Position numbers and translations under genes: made by a program | The notes under the pieces: model-generated | Seen by the model: only the letters and a program-made list of their open reading frames with translations | Database searches by the model: none | What the model was told of the DNA's origin: nothing | Shown here: in pieces, positions 36,124 through 44,249 of the stretch | How the letters are laid out: each line of letters opens with the position of its first letter | Position numbering within the stretch: the first letter of the stretch is position 1 | Source of the DNA: Burkholderia sp. 4M9327F10 | GTDB lineage: Bacteria > Pseudomonadota > Gammaproteobacteria > Burkholderiales > Burkholderiaceae | Assembly (NCBI RefSeq): GCF_005503145.1 | Contig: NZ_SCNV01000002.1 | Location: forward strand, 62,001-126,000 | Direction of reading: 5' to 3' | DNA length: 64,000 bases

Positions 36124-36797
36124 AGGTCGCCACAGTACAACCGGCCCAGGACCTGCTACCCGTTGCCATGCGCGATACCGCCCGTACGGTCATGGCACTA
36201 CGCAGCGACCAGACTCCCTCGCTCGAGACCCTGCGCAAAGACTCTGATGCCCAGGTCGCCTGCCTGCGCGACGAACTGCAGCGGCGTGGCCATCCACCAG
36301 ACGTGATCGACGATGCACTCTATGCACAATGCGCCTTGCTCGATGAAGCCGCTCTCAACGGACTGCACGCCGAGGCGCGCGGCGCATGGGAACGTGAGCC
36401 TCTGCAGGTTCGCGTGTTCGGTCGCAATGATGCGGGCGAAGAACTGCTCAGGCGGATGGGTCAGCGGCTGCGTGAGGCAAAGCCTGTGCTGCCTCTGCTG
36501 AATATCTTTGCCGCCGTGCTCGGACTCGGGTTCAGGGGCCGTTATGCCGTGAACGAGGCCGAGGCGCGCGCAAAACTCATCCGCGCGATTGACGAGCGGC
36601 TTGCGCGCGCCACAGGTGGTGGCACAGGCAGAAACACACCCGATCAATCGGGCCCTGTGGTAGTGAACTCGTCCCGCTGGCGCCGACGCCCCGTGTCGCC
36701 GCTGGTGTGGGTTTTCATCGCCTGTATCGCTGCGGGACTTGTCTGGTTCGCCATCGACCAGTGGCTTCTTTCATCGATCGCCGGCATGGCGCATTAG
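36120..36797 (+). CDS. tssL: TssL (DotU/IcmH family), type VI membrane complex
   Basis: A 225-residue inner-membrane protein. The cytoplasmic helical domain (DALYAQCALLDEAALNGLHAE, WEREPLQVRVFGRNDAGEEL, LNIFAAVLGLGFRGRYAV) is the DotU fold, followed by one C-terminal membrane helix (VSPLVWVFIACIAAGLVWF). No peptidoglycan-binding OmpA-type extension is present. ATG overlaps the tssK stop. TssL normally pairs with TssM, which is missing here. Confidence 0.92.
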   Translation: MKVATVQPAQDLLPVAMRDTARTVMALRSDQTPSLETLRKDSDAQVACLRDELQRRGHPPDVIDDALYAQCALLDEAALNGLHAEARGAWEREPLQVRVFGRNDAGEELLRRMGQRLREAKPVLPLLNIFAAVLGLGFRGRYAVNEAEARAKLIRAIDERLARATGGGTGRNTPDQSGPVVVNSSRWRRRPVSPLVWVFIACIAAGLVWFAIDQWLLSSIAGMAH

Positions 36798-36804
36798 GGT
36801 GCCC

Positions 36805-37236
36805 ATGCGTACAGGACCTGGACTTTTCGAGCGCATCACCGGGTATTTCGCCGACGGAGCAGCCGTAAGCGATTTCACGCTGGAGGAACAGACGTTTCTC
36901 TCGGTGCGGGACAACATCGAGCGCATCCTGAACAGCCGGCGCCGCTCGCTTGCGCACCTGCCGGACTTCGGGCTCGATGATCTGTCGGAAATCTACCGGA
37001 ATCTGCCTTCGTCGACGCACAGGCTTCGCAACGCCATCGAAGCGACGCTGCTCAAATACGAGCCACGCCTGAAGGCGGTCGAGATCGAGGTGCAGGCCCC
37101 GGAGCCTGGCATGACGGTCAGCTTCACGCTGGCCTGCCACCTGCACAAGGAAGGGCTCGTGCGGTTTGACACGGTGTTTACGCCTGACGGCAAGACCCGC
37201 CTGCGGATGCTGCAGGCATCGATCGATCAGTATTGA
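36805..37236 (+). CDS. tssE: TssE, gp25-like type VI baseplate protein
   Basis: A 143-residue gp25-like protein. I chose the ATG at 36805, seven bp after the tssL stop and preceded by AGGGTG, rather than an earlier frame start inside tssL. GLFERITGYFADGAAVSDF is followed by VRDNIERILNSRRRSLAHLPDFGLDDLSEIYRN split in two segments (the EIE-bearing family has the LNTRRG-like motif here as LNSRRRS), and AIEATLLKYEPRLKAVEIEV. It initiates sheath assembly on the baseplate. Confidence 0.9.
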   Translation: MRTGPGLFERITGYFADGAAVSDFTLEEQTFLSVRDNIERILNSRRRSLAHLPDFGLDDLSEIYRNLPSSTHRLRNAIEATLLKYEPRLKAVEIEVQAPEPGMTVSFTLACHLHKEGLVRFDTVFTPDGKTRLRMLQASIDQY

Positions 37237-37266
37237 CGTTTTTTCCACCCCACCAGGGAGCATGGC

Positions 37267-37542
37267 ATGGTAACGATGCTGGCAGTCAAGGGTAACAGGA
37301 CGACGACCGGGGGCGAGGTGCTGGACGGTGACGAGGACTTCTCCGACGAGAACGGGGCGCTTGCGAAAGATGGAGGACTCGCGTCATGCGGGCGCTGCGG
37401 ACACAACGGACCGATGCTGGGCACGGCGAAGAACTGGGGGCTGACAGGTGCAACGGCCGTGAAGGACAACGATATAGTCGCGTGTCAGTGCCCGCGCGGC
37501 ATCAACCGCGTGATCGCCCGTTCGGAGTTCTACGACGAGTAA
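37267..37542 (+). CDS. PAAR-type spike-tip protein
   Basis: A 91-residue protein with the PAAR-like signature of the GDKTTTGG type, here VKGNRTTTGGEVLDGDEDF, then GGLASCGRCGHNGPMLG and VACQCPRGINRVIARSEF. The Cys residues (CGRCG, CQC) and His probably bind zinc at the tip. PAAR proteins cap the VgrG spike and load effectors. It is the last gene of the rightward T6SS operon; AGGGAG precedes the start. No effector domain is attached. Confidence 0.8.
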   Translation: MVTMLAVKGNRTTTGGEVLDGDEDFSDENGALAKDGGLASCGRCGHNGPMLGTAKNWGLTGATAVKDNDIVACQCPRGINRVIARSEFYDE

Positions 37543-37655
37543 TGATGATCCGGCGATAGTGTCGCGCGCAGTCGATAGAACCCGTCAGTCTATCCATGCC
37601 CGCGAAGCGTTCCGGCAAGCACTGCACAGGGCACAGGGCGCAGACGCCACCCGCC

Positions 37656-38903
37656 TCACGACATCATCCCCCACACCGCACCGACGATCCCGGCAATGCT
37701 GACGACCGCGGCAACGCCCGACACCAGCCACAGATAAATACCGCGCGGGCGGTGCGCTTCAGGAAGCGAGGTCACGCTAAGTGCAATCAGCAAACCGACC
37801 ACCAGCGGCAACATCAAGGCGTTCACCACCTGGGCCGCGACGTTCAAGGTGACGAGGTTGGGCGCCAGCCAGACCAGGTACGCGCTGCCCGCGACCGAGG
37901 CCACATACACGCCGTAGAACCACGGTGCACCAGTCGGCCGGTCTTCGAGCGAGTGCTTGTAGCCCGCCACTTCGCCCAGGCCCCAGGCAAGCGAGAGCGA
38001 GCAGACAATCGCGGCTACCATCGAGGCGCCGAGCACGCCCGCACTGAACAGGACACGGCCCGCCTGCGGTCCCACCACGGTCGCGAGCGCGTTGCTGATC
38101 TCTCCCACGCTGTCCAGCGTGTGCGATTTGCCGTCGCCTGCCAGCGTGGCAGCGGCAGCAACCAGCACCGCTGCCGTCAACAACTGCGTGAGGACCGCAC
38201 CCAACGCTGTTTCCGTTCGGGCCGCTCCATAGTCTTGCGCGGTGAGTTTCTTGTCGGCGACGGCGGCTTGCTGATAGAACACCATCCACGGATTGAAGGT
38301 CGCGCCAATCAGCGCTGCCGCCATATAGGCAAACTGGCTGTTGCCCAACGGCAGGCTCTTCATTTGCCGGACCGCGTCGCGCATATCCGGGTGAGCCTTC
38401 CAAGCCACCACGAAGAACGTCAGCTCGAACGCGCCGATCAGCATCGCGGCCTTGTCGACGCGCTTGTGCGACCCGGTCAGCACCACCGCGATCAGGGCAA
38501 GCACGGCAAGCGGCAGCGTGACAGAGCGCGACACCCCGTACATCTCGCCGATACCCGCTACCCCGGTGAACTCGGTGACCAGCGAACCCAGCACCGCAAT
38601 CACCAGCCCGGCCGCGGAGACCCACGCCCAGAGCGCGCCGAAGTTCGAACGGATCAGCTCACCATGCCCGCGGCCGGTGAAGATGCCAAGCCGCACCGTG
38701 AGTTCCTGGACCATATACAGCAGGGGAATCAGGCCAAGCAGCACCACCAGCAGTTGCAGGCCCCATTGGGCGCCCGCCTGTGCCGCGGTGACGACATTGC
38801 CGGCATCGCAATCGGCCAGCATGACGAGGAGGCCCGGGCCCCATAAGGCGAGCCAGCGCAGATTGAGTGAGGGCTTCGGTTTGGACAGCGGTGCACCGGA
38901 CAT
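37656..38903 (-). CDS. NRAMP-family metal transporter with variant motifs
   Basis: A 415-residue inner-membrane transporter with about 11 helices. I chose the ATG at 38903; a longer frame to 38966 adds 21 unlikely residues. In canonical NRAMP proteins helix 1 has D-P-G-N and helix 6 has M-P-H. Here helix 1 reads LADCDAGNVVTAAQAGAQWG, keeping Asp, Gly and Asn but with Ala for Pro, and the helix 6 region reads GATFNPWMVFYQQAAVADKK with no M-P-H. This matches the broader NRAMP-related group, some of which move Mg2+ or other ions. The substrate is open. It is divergent from mgtC. Confidence 0.82.
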   Translation of the reverse strand: MSGAPLSKPKPSLNLRWLALWGPGLLVMLADCDAGNVVTAAQAGAQWGLQLLVVLLGLIPLLYMVQELTVRLGIFTGRGHGELIRSNFGALWAWVSAAGLVIAVLGSLVTEFTGVAGIGEMYGVSRSVTLPLAVLALIAVVLTGSHKRVDKAAMLIGAFELTFFVVAWKAHPDMRDAVRQMKSLPLGNSQFAYMAAALIGATFNPWMVFYQQAAVADKKLTAQDYGAARTETALGAVLTQLLTAAVLVAAAATLAGDGKSHTLDSVGEISNALATVVGPQAGRVLFSAGVLGASMVAAIVCSLSLAWGLGEVAGYKHSLEDRPTGAPWFYGVYVASVAGSAYLVWLAPNLVTLNVAAQVVNALMLPLVVGLLIALSVTSLPEAHRPRGIYLWLVSGVAAVVSIAGIVGAVWGMMS

Positions 38904-39121
38904 GCGTTCTAACAGGATACAAAGGTTGAGTGAGGCAAGCGCGCCGAATCTCGCGCCGCAGGGCACGCCGCAGCGCCAGTTTGCCTACCTGAAAGCGGCG
39001 AGACACCGTACGATAGCAGGATACGCCGCCAGCGCCGCTGCCGCGCTGCCCTGCCGCCACTCCCTGCAACTCCCTCCTGCAGCTAGCCTATACTTCACCC
39101 ACCCCGGACGCCCCGAAACAC

Positions 39122-39829
39122 ATGACCCTCGACTTTGTCCTGCGCCTGCTTGCTGCATTCGCCTGCGGCGTCGCCATCGGCTTCGAGCGCCAGATGCGGC
39201 AGCGCACGGCGGGACTGCGCACGATCACCCTCGTCGCGAGCGGCGCGTGCCTGTTTGTCACGCTGGGCGTGCTGACGGGCAACGGCTCCACCGGGGTCAC
39301 CCAGATCGCCGCCTATGTGGTGTCCGGCATCGGCTTCCTGGGCGGCGGCGTGATCATGCGCGACAAGGGTTCGATACAGGGCATCAATACGGCCGCTACC
39401 CTGTGGTGTTCGGGCGCGGTCGGCGTTTTATGCGGTGCAGGACACTTCGGCCCGGCCCTCGCCGGAACCGCGATTGTGCTGCTGACCAACACCGTGCTGC
39501 GCGAACTCAGCCGCGCGATCAATACGGCGCCGGTATCGGCAGCAGATCTGGTGCGCGAATACACGCTGACCGTAGTGTGCCGCGAAGAGGACGAAGTCCA
39601 TATCCGTGCGACGCTGTCCAATTCGATGTCGTCGACGCCGCTGTCGTTCCAGAGCCTCACCAGCCGCGACTACGAGAACAATCCGCAGCGCATCGAAGTC
39701 ACCGCCACGCTGAAACTGCATCCCAAAGACCAGCCCAAGCTGGAGCAGATCGCCAGCCGCCTGAGCATGGAAAAGGGCATCTCGAGCGTGAGCTGGACCG
39801 CGCTCGACGCGGAGCCGACGCCGGAATAG
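39122..39829 (+). CDS. MgtC/SapB-family membrane protein
   Basis: A 235-residue protein. The N-terminal membrane domain carries the MgtC signature: FACGVAIGFERQMRQRTAGLRTITLVASGACLF in two parts, GIGFLGGGVIMRDKGSIQGINTAATLWC, and four or five helices. The C-terminal soluble domain (YTLTVVCREEDEVHIRATL to LSMEKGISSVSW) is ACT-like, as in MgtC. Homologues are involved in adaptation to low Mg2+ and modulate F-type ATP synthase; they are not proven Mg2+ pumps. A TATACT box at 39089 may be part of its promoter. Confidence 0.88.
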   Translation: MTLDFVLRLLAAFACGVAIGFERQMRQRTAGLRTITLVASGACLFVTLGVLTGNGSTGVTQIAAYVVSGIGFLGGGVIMRDKGSIQGINTAATLWCSGAVGVLCGAGHFGPALAGTAIVLLTNTVLRELSRAINTAPVSAADLVREYTLTVVCREEDEVHIRATLSNSMSSTPLSFQSLTSRDYENNPQRIEVTATLKLHPKDQPKLEQIASRLSMEKGISSVSWTALDAEPTPE

Positions 39830-40193
39830 CCGGCGCAGCTTGCAGGGCGCCCACATGGTCTTTACAGCCTTTTTACTTGCTGCCCGATTTGCAACAGGCC
39901 TAAAATCTCAGCAACGTCAACCAGAGGACTCCGACCTTGTCTAGTCGATGTCGAGGCATGTTTAGCAGTTACTCTGCCTGACCAGCAGGACGTTCGCGCT
40001 CTCTTCCCCAGCCGCCGTCTTGCCAGCAGGCAGACGGTGCGCGCCGTAGCATTGCTCTCCGTGCACCACGATTTGCGCCAGATGGACGCGATGCTCTTGC
40101 GCGCCCGTCCGGCGGACCTTGAGCCGCAGCAAGCGGCGCCAGGCAAAACCAGGCGGCCCCAGCCGCCCTAAGCCATATGCACGGAGAAATATC
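39830..40193. other. Gene-free stretch after mgtC
   Basis: A 364-bp region without a supported gene. It holds a 45-codon GTG-initiated frame (40037-40171) that I do not accept as coding, and no terminator-like hairpin with a T-tract is evident after mgtC. The right end supplies the ribosome site of the small gene at 40194. Confidence 0.4.
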
Positions 40194-40346
40194 ATGAACT
40201 TTGGCCTGCTGCTGTCCCAACTGCCCCACGTCCAGGATTCGCGTGGTCACTACGACGAAATGCTCGCGCTGCATGCCGCGCAGCCGCGTGGCCTGGCGGC
40301 ATTCTGGCAGCGCCTCAAAGCGCTCTCCTCCCGTAGCATCTCGTAG
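40194..40346 (+). CDS. Small hypothetical protein
   Basis: A 50-residue protein with a GGAG ribosome site ten bases before the ATG. It starts MNFGLLLSQLPHVQDSRG and ends as a basic helix (FWQRLKALSSRSIS). I do not recognise it. Codon third positions are GC-rich as in its neighbours. Confidence 0.5.
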   Translation: MNFGLLLSQLPHVQDSRGHYDEMLALHAAQPRGLAAFWQRLKALSSRSIS

Positions 40347-40451
40347 CACCGTGCGGCCCGTTCGCGGGCGGCCAGCCGGTCAATCAGGCATTGCAGCGCC
40401 GTGCAGCCTCACCCAACGTTATGCACGGGCGCTACCGAAAGGATGTTTGCC

Positions 40452-40688
40452 ATGCAGGCAACCCAACTCAATAACAGAACCGCCGGCACGCGGTATCTGA
40501 GCGCGCATGAAATCGCCACGCTTCTGGTGCTGCTTCAGGCGCCTGTCGATGTGATGGCGGCAACGCCCGACGTAGCCGCGCTCCGCGAGGCAGGCCTCGC
40601 CCAGGTGGTGGACGCGGGACAGGGCAAAGCGCGCTTCGCGATTACCGATGAAGGCAATGCGGTGCTGCGCGTGCTCGGCGCTCGCTAG
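40452..40688 (+). CDS. Small winged-helix-like hypothetical protein
   Basis: A 78-residue protein from the ATG at 40452, which has AAAGG at suitable distance; another ATG lies three codons upstream. The segment RYLSAHEIATLLVLLQAP, VAALREAGLAQVV and KARFAITDEGNAVLRVLG looks like a short winged-helix unit with a helix, a helix and a beta hairpin ending, similar to the core of MarR-type DNA-binding domains. No family was identified with certainty. It lies head to tail with the 40194 gene, 105 bp away, and converges with the FRG-domain gene. Confidence 0.6.
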   Translation: MQATQLNNRTAGTRYLSAHEIATLLVLLQAPVDVMAATPDVAALREAGLAQVVDAGQGKARFAITDEGNAVLRVLGAR

Positions 40689-40706
40689 GGCAAACGGCCA
40701 ACGGCC

Positions 40707-41510
40707 CTATTGCCCTGTCTGCGGCGCCATCCTGCCAGTTGTCGGCCAGACCATCTCCAGCTCCAGTGCGATCGAGCGCGCGAGCCCCTCCAGATCCGGA
40801 AACAACGATGCGTTGGTAATGTTCATCCGGTACAGCGCGCGCATCGCGTCGTCGCGAACCGAGCGAGGCAAGACGATTTTCCGCAGCAGCTCGTCGTCAC
40901 TGGAATAATTGTTGAGGATCTCATCGAGCGGCTCCTGCAGCAAACCCGGCAACACAAAGGTGCCGGCCTGCGCGATCAGCCGCTGGTCCATCTCCGAGGG
41001 CTCGCCGAACCAGATCACCGGATTCTTGTCGGTGAGGAAAAATTTCTCGAAGTTGCCTTTGCGGCGCGGATCGATCATGTCGCGAGTCAGATGCGGCGTG
41101 CTCTCCGGAATGGCGCGGTTGGTCCACAACGCCGGCGTATTCACCGCGAAAATTGCCGCATCCGACACCGCACGCTCCAGCGCAAAGAAAGCTGCAACGA
41201 AAGGCGACTTGGTGAAATCGAGCATCCGTGTCGGTGCGCCGTGGTGCTGCATCAGCCCGAGGCAGCGCAGATCGTCCGAGAGCGCGCGCACGTCGGACAG
41301 ATAGTTGTGGGCCTTGCGGCGAAAAATGCGGATAGCGCGCTGCTCCTGAATCTGCCATGTCGAGCGGTCCGGCACAAACGCCGCCAGGTAGCGTGACAGC
41401 GAACTCTGCAACAGCCAGTTGGCATCCTGCTGACCTCGAAATGCCCAGCCGTCGAGCTCGGCAGTCAGGCTCATGAACTGCTGCCAGCTCGAAACCACCG
41501 TCGTCTTCAC
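40707..41510 (-). CDS. FRG-domain protein
   Basis: A 267-residue protein with the FRG motif that names its family: GWAFRGQQDANWLLQSSL near the N terminus, followed by CLGLMQHHGAPTRMLDFTKSPFVAAFFAL. The start is a GTG at 41510, preceded by GAGG; an ATG 13 codons inside is the alternative. The biochemical function of FRG domains is not settled; they occur in many abortive-infection-like and mobile contexts. It is 25 bp downstream of the PhnN-AMP phosphorylase gene on the same strand, so it is probably the last gene of that operon. Confidence 0.8.
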   Translation of the reverse strand: MKTTVVSSWQQFMSLTAELDGWAFRGQQDANWLLQSSLSRYLAAFVPDRSTWQIQEQRAIRIFRRKAHNYLSDVRALSDDLRCLGLMQHHGAPTRMLDFTKSPFVAAFFALERAVSDAAIFAVNTPALWTNRAIPESTPHLTRDMIDPRRKGNFEKFFLTDKNPVIWFGEPSEMDQRLIAQAGTFVLPGLLQEPLDEILNNYSSDDELLRKIVLPRSVRDDAMRALYRMNITNASLFPDLEGLARSIALELEMVWPTTGRMAPQTGQ

Positions 41511-41535
41511 CTTGGGTATACCTCACTCAGTTCTT

Positions 41536-43305
41536 TCACTCGATCCTGCAGGCCGAATCGCGCGCCGCCGCGCGCATCGCGCGTTCGAGCGCGGCGCTGT
41601 CGCTGGCGTGGACCCGATACAGCGCGTCGCCTGCCGCTACCGTTTGTCCGACCCTGCACAGCAGGTCGATGCCGGCTCCGGCGTCCGCCGGCGCGCCGGC
41701 CTCACGCGCAATCTCTGCGATCAGCCATCCGTCGATCGACGTGATAACGCCGGCATGCGCGGCGGCGACGGCGTACATCTGCCGTGCCGGCAAGACGGGC
41801 GAGGCGCGCCTGCCCTGCGCATCGACGATCCGCTCGAACGCCGCGCGCGCCGCGCCGCTCGCCAGCAGCGTTTCGGCGAGCCGCCGGCCCTCGGCCACAT
41901 CCTGCACCGCGGGCGCCCACGCTAGAATATGCGAGGCAAATGTCAGTGCCTTGTCACGCAAGTCGCCAGGTGCATCGGCATGATTATCGAGTACCAGGCC
42001 CACGTCGCGCACCTCCAGCGCCGGGCCAATGCCGCGTCCGACCGGCGCCGTGCCGTCGGTCACCAGCGCCTTGACCGTCAACCCGAGCCCCCTGCCGACA
42101 TATTCAAACAACGCCCCGAGCGCGTGCGCTTCTTCGGCGGTTTTCAGCTTGGCGCGCGGCCCGCATGGAAGATCGACAATCACGTGAGTCGATCCGGCAG
42201 AGCGTTTTTTCGACAAGATCGACGCCACTGACCAGCGGTTGGACGCCAGCCCAAGCGGCCGTGTAAATGCATTGATGCGCTCGTCGATCAGCGAATGATT
42301 CAGGCGGCCGTTCCAGGCAATGCAAGCCCGCGCTTCGTCGACGCAGCGCCGCACCTCCTCCGCCGTCAGGTCCACGCGAGCGACGGTCTCCATGGCGTCG
42401 GCGGTGCCGGCGGCCGAGGTAATGGCGCGCGAGGACGTCTTGGGCATCGCCAGACCGTAAGCCGCAACGATCGGCGCCACGATCAGCGTGATCCGGCTGC
42501 CGGGGATGCCGCCCATCGAATGCTTGTCGACGACGATGGGCTCGTTCCAGGCGATCCGGGGCATCAGCTTCGCCCGCGCTTTGGCGAGCGCCAGCACTTC
42601 CGCGTCGCTCAGGTGCTCGCACGCATGCAGCAGAAAGCGGTTGATATCGCGCTCGGCATAACGCAGCGCGAGCATGTCGTCGAACAGCGCGTCGTATTGT
42701 GCTTCGTTGAGCGCATCGCCGGCCAGCTTGGCATGCAGGAACGGTGCGCTCGCCGGCGGCGGCAGAATTGCGCGTTCGAGCGCCGCGACGAAACGCTCGA
42801 TGCCTTGCTGCAGCGTGCCGTCGTTGGCAACCTGCACTGTGGGCACATCCGCCCCATGCGGCTCCACCTGGCGCTGCACCCTCAGCCGCACCTGCTCCGG
42901 CGTCTCGCGCCCGCGAGCCAGAATCCGCGCGGCCAGCACCTCGGGCGGCGCGCTCACTTCGATCACCACCAGATGCGGCACGCGCGCCGCCAACGTCGCA
43001 ATCATGCCGCGCGAGCCGTTCGCAATGACATGCCGGCCATTGGCCAATACGTCCAGCAGATCGCGCCGCAAGCCATAGCGCAAACCGTGTGCGGCCCACG
43101 TAATCAGGAAGGCACCCGTGCGCTCCAGTTCGGCGAAGCCCGCCTCATCGAGCGCTTCGTGATTCTCACCGGGAGATCCGGCAGGCCGGGTAATCACCCG
43201 GCGCGCGAAGCAGAACCGATCCGCGAGGTGGCGCGCACCCTCGATCAGCGCGTCCTTGCCGGCGCCGCTCGGACCGACCACGAAGAAAAAAATGCCGGAG
43301 GCCAT
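41536..43305 (-). CDS. Fusion: ribose 1,5-bisphosphokinase (PhnN) and archaeal-type AMP phosphorylase
   Basis: A 589-residue two-domain enzyme. Residues 1-180 are a PhnN-type P-loop kinase: [13 protein letters not shown] with Walker A at 11-18, [18 protein letters not shown] and [18 protein letters not shown]. PhnN converts ribose 1,5-bisphosphate plus ATP to PRPP. Residues 193 on are a nucleoside phosphorylase of the AMP phosphorylase (archaeal DeoA) kind: [21 protein letters not shown] and [23 protein letters not shown], with the [13 protein letters not shown] motif that separates AMP phosphorylase from thymidine phosphorylase. Archaeal enzymes split AMP to adenine and ribose 1,5-bisphosphate, and this is the PhnN substrate. 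So one polypeptide could make PRPP from AMP. The archaeal N-terminal domain is absent; PhnN takes its place. Confidence 0.9.
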   Translation of the reverse strand: MASGIFFFVVGPSGAGKDALIEGARHLADRFCFARRVITRPAGSPGENHEALDEAGFAELERTGAFLITWAAHGLRYGLRRDLLDVLANGRHVIANGSRGMIATLAARVPHLVVIEVSAPPEVLAARILARGRETPEQVRLRVQRQVEPHGADVPTVQVANDGTLQQGIERFVAALERAILPPPASAPFLHAKLAGDALNEAQYDALFDDMLALRYAERDINRFLLHACEHLSDAEVLALAKARAKLMPRIAWNEPIVVDKHSMGGIPGSRITLIVAPIVAAYGLAMPKTSSRAITSAAGTADAMETVARVDLTAEEVRRCVDEARACIAWNGRLNHSLIDERINAFTRPLGLASNRWSVASILSKKRSAGSTHVIVDLPCGPRAKLKTAEEAHALGALFEYVGRGLGLTVKALVTDGTAPVGRGIGPALEVRDVGLVLDNHADAPGDLRDKALTFASHILAWAPAVQDVAEGRRLAETLLASGAARAAFERIVDAQGRRASPVLPARQMYAVAAAHAGVITSIDGWLIAEIAREAGAPADAGAGIDLLCRVGQTVAAGDALYRVHASDSAALERAMRAAARDSACRIE

Positions 43306-43311
43306 GGCCGC

Positions 43312-43347
43312 TTAGTTGACCATCGAGTTGACCACTGACGTGACCAT
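43312..43347 (-). other. 11-codon mini-ORF between nadC and the fusion gene
   Basis: On the minus strand the nadC stop and this ATG share a base (TAATG). The frame reads MVTSVVNSMVN then stops six bases before the ATG of the fusion gene, with which it is in frame. It contains three near copies of TGGTCA. It may serve to carry ribosomes across the junction; it may also be chance. Confidence 0.35.
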
Positions 43348-44183
43348 TACTCGGCCTCGTCCAGACCAATGTCGACACACGCTGCCGCCTGATTGATCTT
43401 GCTGGTGGAGATGTAATCGACGCCGGTCCGGGCAATCGCGCCGATGGTCGCAAGGCTGATGCCGCCCGACGCCTCCAGCAGTACGCGCCCACCGACGATC
43501 TCCACCGCGCTGCGCATGTCCTCGACCGACATATTGTCGAGCATGATCACGTCGACACCCGCTTCGAGCGCCTCCTTGACCTGATCGAGGCGGTCGCATT
43601 CGACTTCCAGCTTCGTCAGCACCGGCAACTGGCGGCGCGCACGCTGCACGGCCTTGGCGATGCCGCCGCACACGGCAATATGGTTGTCCTTGATCATCAC
43701 GCCGTTGTCGAGGCCAAGCCGGTGATTCAGGCCGCCGCCGCAGGTGACCGCGTGCTTTTCGAGCATGCGCAGACCGGGGGTAGTCTTGCGCGTATCGATC
43801 AGGCGCGCCCGCGTGCCCGCCACCGCCGCAACATACTGCTCGGTCAGGTTGGCGATGCCCGACAGGCGCTGCACGATATTGAGCGCCGTGCGCTCCGCCG
43901 TCAGCACACTGCGCGCCGTGCCGCTCACGTCGAGCAGCACCGCGCCCGGCCCAACCTTCTCGCCGTCTTTCACGCGCACCACGACTTCGAGCGACGGGTC
44001 ATAGCGCTTGAAGATGCGCGCGGCAATGTCGATGCCCGCCACAATCAGCGGCTCGCGCGCGTTCATGAAAAAGGCGCCGGTCTCGTCCGCCTCGATCATC
44101 AACTGGGCAGTGAGGTCGCAATAGCCGATGTCTTCGGTCAGCCAAAGGTCGATCAGGCGATCCGTCTGGAATACGTCATACAT
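43347..44183 (-). CDS. nadC: Quinolinate phosphoribosyltransferase-type enzyme (NadC family)
   Basis: A 278-residue type II phosphoribosyltransferase. The residues that bind quinolinate and PRPP are present: Arg98 in TAERTALNIVQRLSG, Arg132-Lys133 in LIDTRKTTPGLR, His154-Arg155 in GGGLNHRLGL, and Lys165 in MIKDNH. The reaction would be quinolinate (or a similar pyridine acid) plus PRPP to nicotinate mononucleotide, CO2 and PPi. The gene is embedded between an ABC permease and a PRPP-forming fusion enzyme, not next to nadA/nadB, so it may be a specialised paralogue that salvages imported acid. Quinolinate itself is inferred. AGAGAG precedes the ATG. Confidence 0.88.
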   Translation of the reverse strand: MYDVFQTDRLIDLWLTEDIGYCDLTAQLMIEADETGAFFMNAREPLIVAGIDIAARIFKRYDPSLEVVVRVKDGEKVGPGAVLLDVSGTARSVLTAERTALNIVQRLSGIANLTEQYVAAVAGTRARLIDTRKTTPGLRMLEKHAVTCGGGLNHRLGLDNGVMIKDNHIAVCGGIAKAVQRARRQLPVLTKLEVECDRLDQVKEALEAGVDVIMLDNMSVEDMRSAVEIVGGRVLLEASGGISLATIGAIARTGVDYISTSKINQAAACVDIGLDEAE

Positions 44184-44249
44184 GTTCTCTCTACCTTTCT
44201 GGATAAATGAAATGGAATCGATCGTTCACAACAACGTATGACACAGCGC

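Noticed and set aside
40037..40171. 45-codon GTG frame after mgtC
   Set aside because: No ribosome site, low-complexity Pro/Arg/Gln end, no recognisable motif.
43347..44183. ModD-type pyrophosphorylase instead of NadC
   Set aside because: The quinolinate-binding Arg/Lys/His set is complete and there are no molybdate genes near; a ModD role is not ruled out entirely.
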